Under the pieces are notes generated by a model. It made no database searches, was not told the DNA's origin, and saw only the letters and a list, made by a program, of their open reading frames with translations. From Pleurotus ostreatus/Saccharomyces cerevisiae fusant (Eukaryota > Opisthokonta), in assembly GCA_024196135.1 (NCBI GenBank), contig JAMQCK010000671.1:1-17998 (forward strand): 17,998 bases of DNA. Direction: 5' to 3'. A program made the position numbers and the translations under genes. Shown one piece after another: positions 1 to 8,275 of the stretch (within the stretch, counting starts at the first letter, position 1; every line of letters starts with the position of its first letter).

Positions 1-1
1 C

Positions 2-1012
2 GCTACCCCACACGACTACTGGAGCGACGACGCCTGGTCACTTCTGTGCTCACAATCCCATCGGTGGAGCCGGCTGTCACTGGATAGCATACCCGTTGAG
101 GCGTACCTCCCTCTTGCGTCGCATTCATTCCCTATGCTGCGCTCGCTTTCCATAGCCTTAGACCAATTCGACTCCGACGATCCAGCTGTCGAGGTGCCTG
201 TGGATGTCTTTCGGAATGCGCATGGCGTTCAGGCTCTCCATGTTCACTATTACACGGAACCGCCCACCTTGGTGCTGCCCCCATCGTGGACCATAACCGA
301 GTTCACCATCACCTGTGGCGACTACCCTGGAGATGGAAAGCCTTCTGCCCAGCCGTGCATGGGGGTTTTGGCGGCATGCAGCGGGACACTGCGCAAGCTC
401 ACGATACGTGCGGACCGCGTCGGAGCTTTGCCCATCTCGCTCTTGGCTTTCCCAGTCCTCGAGGACCTATACCTCGATGGTGACGCCGTCTCAGCCTGCA
501 GCATAATCAGTGCGCCTCAGCTGAGGGCCGTGGCTTTGGCGAGCGATGGACTGGTAGATCTCACCCCCGATGCGCTGCAGAGTCTTGAGACCTTGTCACG
601 CAACTCGTCGGGTTGCAAGGCACTGCGATCCCTTGCTCTGTTGAACATCATGGGCTTGGACCCCTCGGATTTTGTCGCGTGCTTGCACCATTTTCCGCAG
701 CTCACGGAGCTCAAGCTATCGCATCCCGAGGATACCGAGATAGAGGATGACTCGCCGTTGTCGCTCGAGATGCTGGAGACGCTCTCGCGAGATAGCGGAG
801 AATATGCCAGCCTCATCTTCCTTCCCAAGCTCCAACAACTGCACCTCTTCTTCAACGACATGGTGGAGTTTGACGACGACGAGGAAGCCGAATTAGCAGA
901 GGCGATATGGGAGATAGTCAGATCCAGGACACAACCGCGCGTGGTCGAGGGAGTAGCTCTTGGTTGCCTCAAGAAACTCACTACCGATGTTCAGACTCTG
1001 TCATACCCATGA
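2..1012 (+). CDS. F-box/LRR-type protein, 5'-truncated by window edge
   Basis: The frame is open from base 2 through the ATG at 134 to a TGA at 1010-1012 (336 residues visible), so 134 is probably an internal Met and the true start lies outside the window. The visible part begins with a tryptophan/arginine-rich stretch (DDAWSLLCSQSHRWSRLSL). It continues into irregular leucine-rich repeats (PMLRSLSI, LRKLTI, LEDLYLD, LRSLAL, LTELKL, LQQLHL). In Agaricomycete F-box proteins this is the layout of the region after the F-box, which selects substrates for SCF ubiquitin ligases; that role is inferred. It aligns along its whole length with the pseudogene at 8276-9815, which still shows the N-terminal F-box this fragment lacks. 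Shared anchors are SSGCK-LR-LAL, FVAC, PLS--ML-TLSRDSG and PVDVF. The acidic loop near the end (DDDEEAE) is conserved in both. No intron is evident. Confidence 0.8.
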   Translation, partial: ATPHDYWSDDAWSLLCSQSHRWSRLSLDSIPVEAYLPLASHSFPMLRSLSIALDQFDSDDPAVEVPVDVFRNAHGVQALHVHYYTEPPTLVLPPSWTITEFTITCGDYPGDGKPSAQPCMGVLAACSGTLRKLTIRADRVGALPISLLAFPVLEDLYLDGDAVSACSIISAPQLRAVALASDGLVDLTPDALQSLETLSRNSSGCKALRSLALLNIMGLDPSDFVACLHHFPQLTELKLSHPEDTEIEDDSPLSLEMLETLSRDSGEYASLIFLPKLQQLHLFFNDMVEFDDDEEAELAEAIWEIVRSRTQPRVVEGVALGCLKKLTTDVQTLSYP

Positions 1013-1397
1013 CGAGTAGACCCCGTGTAGATTTACGAACTTCCGCGACCCGCTTGAGTACAGGCTCATGGGCGAGGAAGGCGATGTCTTTGGTGTAGTA
1101 GAAGGTCTGGCTAGGCCTTGTATGATGAAAATGATTCACATACTCGCAAGTAGTAACAATACACTTATTCAGCATGACCTGGTGAACCCGTCAAGATCGG
1201 ATGGCGAAGATTGTATAGCACAGGCGAATCCCAGACGCCGAGTCTCAACCTATCAGTGATGAAGGAACGTACCATCACGTCCTGAGAGTCCGCGAATCAA
1301 GCGCTTGACGCCGTCAAGGTCGGAGAGCTGCTCAGCCCGCATATAAGAACGCCACATCCAAGCCTAACTTCGCGCAACCCCCCTGCCTTGCATCACC
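1013..1397. other. intergenic gap between F-box gene and acyltransferase gene
   Basis: This gap holds the 3' flank of the F-box gene and the promoter of the acyltransferase gene. Short overlapping open frames on both strands have no recognisable product and no convincing splice pattern. The only clear element is the TATA-like box at 1342-1347. Confidence 0.6.
1342..1347 (+). promoter_or_regulatory. TATA-like box upstream of acyltransferase gene
   Basis: TATAAG lies about 50 nt before the ATG at 1398, which sits in a near-ideal start context (CACCATGG). A short pyrimidine-rich leader (cccccctgcc) lies between them. The position fits a core promoter, but no transcription start can be proven from sequence. 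Confidence 0.45.
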
Positions 1398-3094
1398 ATG
1401 GCCGCACCCACGAAGACGTATCCAACCCTCGGCGTCGACCCTCTCCCTACGCGCGCCAGCTGGTGTCGCGACCCCAGGGTCCCAGGCCGCCTCATCCGTG
1501 AGGCCGATGCCTGCGGACGCGTCTGCGACATCATGCACTTCCTCCGCCCGGGTGACGATAACATCTGGTTCGGCATCACCGTCTCGCTGGCGGCTCCCCT
1601 TCCATCCGACACGCTCGTAGCGCTTCTGAAGAAAGCATGGGCTCTAGTACGCTGGGAGGTGCCCACGATCGCTGCTATCACCGTCCACGAGCCGCGCGCG
1701 GACCACGGAGTGCTGCCCAAGTCCTGCATCGCGTACGATTCGGTAAAGTCGCAGGCCGACCTCGAGGCTTGGGTGGAGAAGTCGGTACAGGTGCACGAGG
1801 GCATCGACATCCATCAGTTGCGGGAGCAGCTGGGCCCGATACCAATTCCGCAGAAGGTCGGCGATCTACAGACGATTCTGCGCATTTGCCCGGGTGAGGA
1901 TGGCAAGTTCGGCCTGATCTTCAACTCGTCGCACCTCGCGTTCGACGGTTCGGGCTGCAAGAGCGTGTACACACGTCTTTTGAGGCATGTTGAGAGAATG
2001 ATCAGGGATCCCGAATACGAGAAGACGCAGCGGGCCCACATCGAGTGGGGGAAGGAGATCGAGAATCTTGTGCCCGGCCATGCAGACGTCTTGGGAGATG
2101 CGGAGGATGTGTCTTTCGCAGAGGATACGGCGGCGAAGGTGATGACAGCCCTTGAAGAGAAGATGCCGGTGAGTACAAGAAGTCGTTCCGAAAGTTGCAC
2201 TCACTCACGTTGCTCTAAAGACATACCACCCACTGGTCTCTGTCAACCAGCCCTTGTACCCAGGACACGAGAACAAGACCCGCCACCTCGACTATAATTT
2301 CACCCTCGAAGAAAGCGCCGCTCTGAAAGCTGCATGCAAAGTTAGCAACACGAACCCCGCCAAGCTGACCATGAATCACCTAGGTATACCTCCCGTCTCA
2401 CGTCCGCCTAAATATATCTGACCCGCCACCCAGTCCAAGGCGCCCTCTGCCTCCTCGTCCTCCGCGACAACCCACCCGCCCCCAACTCGCACTCCAACCT
2501 CATCTTCTGGGGCATGGTCGGCGGCCGCAAGCGCCTCCGCCCGCCCTACAACGCCCCCGGCGCCTACCCCGGCATCTGCATCACCATGAGCGACCTCGTC
2601 ATCCCCGCCGTCCTGCCCCCCGGCTCCACCCGCGAGCAGGTCCTCCACCTCGCGCACGCCGTGCGCCGCGAGTACGAGCGGCAGGCCGCGCTCCCCGGCC
2701 TCGTCGCCGCCGCGGACGGGATCGCGGACGGGCTGTCGGCGATGATGGCCGCGTCAGAGGCGCCGCTGAGCATGCCGGTGTATTCGGGGGATGGGGTGGG
2801 CGAGGAGGACTTGCAGCCGAGGTATCCGATGGAGGGGCCGCCGGTGCTGGAGATTGACGACCTAATGGTTTCGGGGAACCATTCGGATCCGGGACCGTGA
2901 GTTGTCTGGTCCTTGCAGAGCGTGAGTAGGATAGCTGACATGCCGTCCGTAGGTCCTGCAGGGCGACGCAATGGAAGGGGCGCGTCAAGATTGCCATGGA
3001 TGTCAACTTACTAGGCGTCAAGGCAGAGGTCGCTGAGGGCTGGATCAAGTCATGGGCTGACCTGCTGTTGGCCGTCGTCGCCGGGCAATCTTGA
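1398..3094 (+). CDS. HxxxD-type acyltransferase / condensation-domain-like protein
   Basis: Proposed CDS join(1398..2168, 2221..2383, 2434..2896, 2953..3094), 512 residues. The introns are 52, 50 and 56 nt, all GT...AG, and the phases join cleanly. The main evidence is HLAFD at residues 179-183, inside NSSHLAFDGSG. This matches the catalytic HxxxD of CoA-dependent acyltransferases (the BAHD, trichothecene O-acetyltransferase and NRPS condensation-domain superfamily). The two-lobe length also fits. The tail runs WKGRVKIAMDVN to AGQS before the stop. I see no clear DFGWG-like second motif, so the exact subfamily and acyl acceptor are unknown. A role in O- or N-acylation of a secondary metabolite is inference. 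No biosynthetic partner genes lie beside it. Intron 3 has a second in-frame acceptor 9 nt downstream (exon 4 from 2962). Confidence 0.72.
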
Positions 3095-3289
3095 CCATGC
3101 ACCACGAACCAAGAAGATCTAGTGGCGTACGCCGAAGTATAGATTGTACAACAGTCGAGATGTCCGTAGTGAATGAACGACTAGGTGTAACGTCCGCGAA
3201 TGTCCATATTAGTCTGCGAAAAGGTCAAGGTCGCGTGGGGGAGAATAACGCGTGGCGATACGTACCAGAATAAGTCAGTACGGAAGCCC

Positions 3290-4746
3290 TTAGTTGCTCC
3301 CGTTGTCCGGGCCCTGCCCCTGGTCATCCTCCTCGTCCTCGAATATAGGACTCCGCTCGATGACGTCCCAAGCGTCGTTCATAGCATCGTCGACCTGCTC
3401 CTGTGAGCTGATAAAAGTGCAAAGTCATGAGATAGACGTACACTGCGGAAGTCCTCGAACATCTCGAACCAGTCCTCGTACGTCAGGCCCTTCTCGACGT
3501 TCTTGCCTTCGCTGTCAACTACCTCTTGCACGAATTTCTGGCGCAGATACCATGAGCACTTTGCACTGAGGATACGGTAGTGAAGGACATACCTGGAACG
3601 TGGCGAAGTCCGTCATCACCAGGATGATGAAGAAGTCTAGCCGCACGCGGTTGAACTCCCAGTTGCCTTTCGGATAGAGCAACTTGACGCGCTCAGTCAA
3701 TGCAGAATACCTGTAGAAAGACTACGAAGGGTTTAGAGCAGGACGTTGGCACAGAAGCGAACGCAGCTCACTATGGATGGTAGGCCGCCGAGTAGCGCTC
3801 GCCACGCGACGAATGCGGCCAGCCATCGCTTGTACGAGTAGGCGAAATCATCGTCGTTGTCGGTGAGCGGGTCGAGAAGGTAGGTCAGGACATTATGTTG
3901 TGGTCGCAAGTTTGGAGGAGTATCGTCCGCCCACAACGTGTTCATTCCTTCTGATGACAGCAAGAAGTCTATCCATTCCGAGTTGCTCCATAGTACTCGC
4001 GAAGCTGGCTTCGAGGGTGCTCTAGTGGCTATTGTACCGTCGGCGTTGAATGAGGCGGAAGTTGATGGGGCGACTAGACCCTCAGCGACGAGGGAATCCC
4101 ATGACTTGGATAGCGCGATGGTGAGGTCGGGGACGGTAATGGCGGCGAGGTCGAACATAGGGAGTGCTAATACGCGAAGTCGCAATAGAGGGTGTGCATG
4201 AAAGAGGAGGATGGACTTGAAGAGGAAGTCGTTGACATGGTAGTCGACCATCTTCATCGCGCTGCTATTGACCGCTTCCTGCGCGAGTGACAGACGCGTC
4301 GCGTACTCCTCGAACGAGGATTCGCCCTGATAGATGTCGTGGAACTCCTTCAACGAGTCCATCTTGACATTCGGGTGCATGGCCGCCATGATGGCATCCT
4401 TGAACTCCAACCAGGTGCTCTGCAGCAAGCGCTCGCCCTGCCTGGTGAGGAACGCGGCCAGCCGCGGTGACGAGTCGATCTCGAGCTTGTCCGTCGCCTC
4501 CGTGATCTTCTGCAGGTCGGTGACCTCCTCCTTGTTCCACGCATTGTATCTCCGGAAGCGAATCTCGCATTTGAGAAGCCAGGAGGTGAGGGAGGTGATG
4601 GTGATCGGTTCCGTGAGGTCTGGGAGGTCGAGGACGACGCGCGCGGTGTCCTGCGCGTCGTTCGCGGTGCTTGTGGGGGACTGAGAGGACATGGACGCCC
4701 TCGGGGAGATCGGACTAGAGGCGGAGAACATGGTGGTGGGGGACAA
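3290..4746 (-). CDS. Gag-like domain protein with introns
   Basis: Proposed CDS complement(join(3290..3400, 3442..3537, 3593..3721, 3772..4746)), 436 residues. The start at 4746 gives a Ser/Pro/Thr-rich disordered N-terminus (residues 1-50). Residues about 51-225 resemble a retrotransposon Gag capsid-type fold: WLLKCEIRFRRYN, then STWLEFKDAIMAAM, then the Q-x-SSFEEYATRL segment, then LLFHAHPLLRLR and WDSLVAEG. The TW-EF...Q...S-EEY pattern is what suggests Gag. The C-terminal half (about 230-436) is not recognised and ends in an acidic tail. No zinc knuckle, protease, reverse transcriptase or LTR is visible nearby. Three introns and an intact frame argue against a fresh element and for a host gene, possibly a domesticated Gag; that is inference. 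The last intron (41 nt) is unusually short. If it is retained, the frame ends about 20 codons after exon 3. Confidence 0.6.
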
Positions 4747-5358
4747 GGGTATGATCGCGCAGCGCGAAGGGCGACTTGATCATGATGCTTCATGATGTCA
4801 TGTGCTTGTCCAGTCGAGGCCGTTCCTGGACATGCACTCGCTCCCAAGTCCATAGCCTCATTCTCATGGGCTTCGTAGCTGTTGTTAAGTAGGAGGCCCC
4901 ACCTAAGATCCAAGAGCAGGAAACATATTGGCGTTTGCAAGTCGGTTCAAGGTTATCGTAACCCAAATGAGCAACTGAAGACCTGCCTTTTTGGGACTAC
5001 AAAGAGACTGAAAAGGACAAGAGAGCGCCAGCGTCTCCCAAAGTCCCAGAAAATGGGTCATCGACGAAGGCATAGTGTTGCCTTAACCAGTCACGAGCGT
5101 GAACATCACTACAACTGAGAAGGACGAGACTGAGAAAGCAGCAGTAAAGTACACAAGACAACATGAGAACGTACACACAAAACAAGCAACTCCCCTCCGA
5201 TGCCAAGGTATCTGCAGTGAGAGCGCAGCAAAGGAACATTCGACAGACCCACGGAGAGCCACCCACACGCGCGCGTAGGCTGTACGTGGCGACGCCGCGC
5301 AGTTCGGCGGTTGTTCGACGCCGATGGGGTCACTCTTCCAGGAAGAAGGCTCGTTGCC
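4747..5358. other. intergenic gap upstream of the Gag-like gene
   Basis: This gap holds the promoter side of the Gag-like gene and the 3' flank of EAF6. A repeated CATGATG (4781-4787 and 4791-4797) overlaps TGATGTCA (4793-4800), which is one base from the CRE/ATF palindrome. It lies about 50 nt upstream of the Gag-like start. The other short open frames here have no recognisable product. Confidence 0.5.
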
Positions 5359-6100
5359 TCAATCATCCATCGTCCGCGTCTTCTTCGTCTTCCTCCCACT
5401 ACTCGTCTGCGCCGGGATATGTATCTCCTCGTCGTCAAAGTCGCTCGCCGTGGTCGCGCGCTCGCGCTTCCTGCCCGACTTCTTCGGCGGGCCCGCGGAG
5501 ATGCTGGGGAGCTTGATCGTGTTGGCCTCGGGCGCGGGCGTGCCGGACTCGTCCTCCGCGATTTCGAGAGACTGGGCGCGGTAGGAGGGGATGGGAGGGG
5601 ACGCAAGGGGGGCAGGGATGAACGCGAGTGCAAAGGACCAGCCGAAAGACGACCGAGGAGAGAAGCAAAGGCATCCGTCAGCCACAATTCTACTTTCGAT
5701 CGCGTACAGGACACACCTTCTGCCATGTCATGCTGCTCGTCGAGAATATCCTGTCTGCGTCCGTCACGTCGTGTCGTCTGCCGCGACCCGCACCGCCGCC
5801 CGCGCCGCCAGGCTGGGCCTTCAAGTACCCATCGAAGCCCTGCACGATGTTGCCGCCCATGTGCGAGTCGCCGAGGTACGAGCCTTCTAGGTTGTAGATC
5901 TTCGCCTCTATGCGCGCCTAGCGGGTGGGTAGGAGTGGGGCAGGGAAAGGGAGATGGGATGATTAGTGGCCGGTGGCAGAGGGCGGACAGGCAGGACGCA
6001 CCAACTGCATGTCAATGTTGCGCTTGTTCGCGATAGACTGGGCTATCTGCTTCTTCAGAAACTCATATCGTTCCCTGTCCTGAGGGGATGGTTCGGCCAT
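5359..6100 (-). CDS. EAF6: EAF6, NuA4 histone acetyltransferase subunit
   Basis: Proposed CDS complement(join(5359..5571, 5717..5917, 6002..6100)), 170 residues, introns of 145 and 84 nt, both between whole codons. The N-terminal helix (RERYEFLKKQIAQSIANKR) is coiled-coil-like. It runs into the family signature ARIEAKIYNLEGSYL and then GGNIVQGFDGYLK, which are diagnostic of the Eaf6/hEAF6 family. The rest is a Gly/Arg-rich linker, a short acidic stretch, and a basic nuclear-localisation-like tail (GPPKKSGRKRER, SGRKTKKTR). Eaf6 is a small scaffold subunit of NuA4 (and NuA3 in yeast), which acetylates histone tails in the nucleus. The start at 6100 is the first ATG before the helix. The second intron is the longest in the window and ends in a long pyrimidine tract. 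Confidence 0.9.
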
Positions 6101-6321
6101 GGTGTTTAGCACTGACTGCCAGTCGGGAGGGAGGGAAAGCCGTCGAGTAAGAGGGCTTTGAATCAGAGGCTCAGATGGTCATGGCTGTAGAGAACAAGAG
6201 CGGACCTCAGGCTTCAGCCCACCATCTTGCTTTGTCTCCCCGCCACAATTGTTCTGCTTCTCGACGCTTGACACTCGCTCGCCATGAAACTGGATACAAA
6301 AGCTCCCAAAGGGCAGACAGA

Positions 6322-6335
6322 ATATAATATTATAT
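6322..6335. repeat. 14-bp perfect AT palindrome
   Basis: ATATAATATTATAT reads the same on both strands and stands out in GC-rich surroundings. It lies about 350 nt beyond the stop codon of the 195-residue gene and about 220 nt upstream of the EAF6 start. It could be part of a 3' end/polyadenylation region or a promoter AT tract; the sequence does not decide. Confidence 0.6.
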
Positions 6336-6449
6336 GTAGGATCCGAAAGATACTGTAGGCCAGAGTCCGGGCGCCGAGTACGGCGGGGTATGTACAATAA
6401 GTTATGGTACAGACTGCGAATAGTAAGGAGCGTGTTCGTGCCGTGGGGG

Positions 6450-6489
6450 AAGGATAACACCAGTAGGAGAAGGACAACGCCAGTAGGGA
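6450..6489. repeat. two-copy 20-bp tandem repeat
   Basis: Two adjacent 20-bp units (6450-6469 and 6470-6489) share the core aaggaYaacRccagtagg and differ at four positions. This is a minor duplication in noncoding DNA with no apparent function. Confidence 0.6.
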
Positions 6490-6683
6490 GAGTAGGTCCG
6501 TGAAGTAACAAACTATACAGCCGATTCTTATATTCAGTTCCGTAAACCTGGGGCGCGAGTTGCGACAGTGATTAAAATCCGTCGGGAGAGGGATGAAGGG
6601 TAGGGAGGGGGTGTTGAGGTGGACTATGGTCCAAGAGGCTTGGGTGAAGACGAAGTGGATGTATGGACAGGCGACGAAGCGTC

Positions 6684-7428
6684 TTAATCTTCGTTGCGCC
6701 GGACGATGGTCATGAGGCCGTCGACGCCCTTAGCCTGCTCCAAGGCGACGGGCTTGCGCGGGTCGCGGGCTGATGAGCGCGTAGCGTTGGCGGTGTAGGT
6801 CACCTAGAGCGGCAGATCAGACATTGAGCATGGGCTTGGTGGGCCGGACGTACGACAACCCTATACGACCCAGTGCGCTTGTTCTTCGGGCACGTTATGG
6901 TGACTAGACGAACGTCAGCAGCTGCGCGCACAATCGCCCGCTATCGATCCTATTCACCTTCCCAGCTGCGAGGCGCCGTCAATCACGGAAGCACACAGGG
7001 GCCGATAGGGTGACTCACTGCTCATCAACGAGGGCGTTCGCGCCCAGCAGCTCCGCGGTCTGCATCAGCTGCGAGCGCGTCGCGCGCAGGAGCACGGCAG
7101 CGTTGACGCCGCCCGTGCAGACGTACTCGTCGTGCTGCTGCAGCGGCAGGCGCTTCGACGTGGTCAGGTTCTCCGCGATGCCCGCATGCGAGATCGGGGC
7201 GTCCCCGCTGGACGAGGTGACCTGATTCGGCTTCGCCACCGTCGCCTGCTCCTTATGATGGCGCATCTTGAGAAAGAGGTTCGCGACGCTGGCGATGCTG
7301 AGGGGCCGGCGTGGCGCTTCGCTCACAGTCGTCGTGCCAGAGGTCTTATTGGCCTCCGGGGTCGACGGCTCAGAGACGGCGGTGATGGCGACAGGGTTGG
7401 AGAAGCGGCGGATGTTGAGGGAGACCAT
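6684..7428 (-). CDS. unrecognised 195-residue protein with an 8-nt microexon
   Basis: Proposed CDS complement(join(6684..6803, 6854..6903, 6958..6965, 7019..7428)). The introns are 53, 54 and 50 nt, and the total of 588 nt divides exactly by three. The ATG at 7428 has an ideal context (GCCACCATGG). Residues 1-90 are Ser/Thr/Pro-rich and probably disordered. Residues about 98-195 look like a compact domain: DEYVCTGGVNAAVLLRAT, then AELLGANALVDE, then HWEVTITCPKNKRTG, then VVVTYTANATR, ending GVDGLMTIVRRNED. The LGANALVDE segment faintly recalls the LGANAVVGV core of the YbjQ/UPF0145 fold, but this is a guess and I assign no function. There is no signal peptide or membrane segment. The middle of the domain joins correctly only if the 8-nt exon at 6958-6965 is used. 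Confidence 0.78.
6958..6965 (-). other. 8-nt microexon (ctgggaag)
   Basis: Exon 1 ends with two bases of a codon (ca) at 7019. The microexon supplies c-tgg-gaa-g, and exon 3 at 6903 supplies tc, giving H-W-E-V. The flanking introns (6966-7018 and 6904-6957) have GTGAGT and GTGAAT donors and CAG and TAG acceptors. Good branch sites are present (TTGAC, and a perfect CTGAC 15 nt from the acceptor). Without the microexon, exons 1 and 3 are out of frame and reach a stop. Confidence 0.72.
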
Positions 7429-8275
7429 GGTGGCAGCAAACGAAGGATAAGAAGAAGATTAAGGGGGATATATAGGAAAATTGCACGTCTCGAGGCGTGG
7501 TGGAAGTCCGGAAGCTGAGAACGGCGGACGAGGGAATGGCTCTTTCAAGCAATCATTTGATGTGATCACCGCTTTAGAACCTTGACTTCTCCGTCCTTGT
7601 CTCACACACGGCCTCACCTCACCTCTTGCCTCTTGCCATAGGGTCTTCCGTTACAAGCCTTCAGACAACGCGATACTTCAAGGGATTGCTTCACGAAGTG
7701 CAGCTTGTCGCTACCTGAACTCTGACTGCGCGGCGGTCGCTTGGGGACGTACTCACGGCGACACCTCTAGGCCGTCATTTCGCTGAAGCGGGGCCAGGGA
7801 CTCCACGACTCTGGCAGGTGCTGCTATCCGGCCCATCGCACAGGCCACGCAAAGGCGACGTCCTCGGATTTGCATCCTCGAGGCGACCATATCTTCATAT
7901 CGCGCTCCACCTATTGTCCTCCGTCGGGCCTCCGCCACCTGACCGCCCTCTTGGTGGCGCAGCTAACCGCTAGCTCACACGAGCCTCAGAATCTCGCACT
8001 TCTTTGAAGACTCGTCATGCTTCAGGGCTGTGAGTCACCCGCCTCATGCCCGCATCGCGCGTACCTTGCCTCCGCCTTCATTCAAAGAGACGCGAGCTTT
8101 CGCGGCATCCCCAGCTTCGTGTCATGATAGACTGGAGGATGCGTCGAGGTTCTGACCCTTATGTGCGCCTTCGATTACTGAGGGTTGCCGTATAAGCTAG
8201 CCGTAGTACGTCCCATGAATAGCAGCCCCAATGTTCCTAAACCGTTTATCGTCGCGCGTCTCCAGCCTTGGCCCG
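7429..8275. other. intergenic gap between the 195-residue gene and the F-box pseudogene
   Basis: This is a long gap with only short open frames (longest about 60 codons) and no recognisable protein, tRNA or repeat. On the minus strand an AT run reads TATATAT (7468-7474), about 40 nt upstream of the ATG at 7428, in TATA-box position. Confidence 0.5.
7468..7474 (-). promoter_or_regulatory. TATA-like box for the 195-residue gene
   Basis: TATATAT on the minus strand lies 40-46 nt upstream of the ATG at 7428 and is followed by a pyrimidine-rich leader. The position is plausible for a core promoter but unproven. Confidence 0.4.

Larger units (their letters stand above)
6101..6683. other. intergenic gap upstream of EAF6
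   Basis: This gap holds the EAF6 promoter side and the 3' flank of the 195-residue gene. It contains an AT-only palindrome and a two-copy 20-bp repeat, listed separately. The open frame of about 110 codons on the minus strand here has no recognisable features. Confidence 0.5.

Noticed and set aside
4350..4940. 196-codon minus-strand frame overlapping the Gag-like gene
   Set aside because: It is an out-of-frame Arg/Ser/Pro-rich shadow of exon 1. The other frame carries the Gag-like pattern.
3095..5358. LTRs or target-site duplications around the Gag-like gene
   Set aside because: I found no matching direct repeats flanking the gene by eye.
5311..6036. 241-codon plus-strand open frame
   Set aside because: It is antisense to all of EAF6, rich in Arg as expected of a GC-rich shadow, and has no domain. 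The minus-strand EAF6 model is diagnostic.
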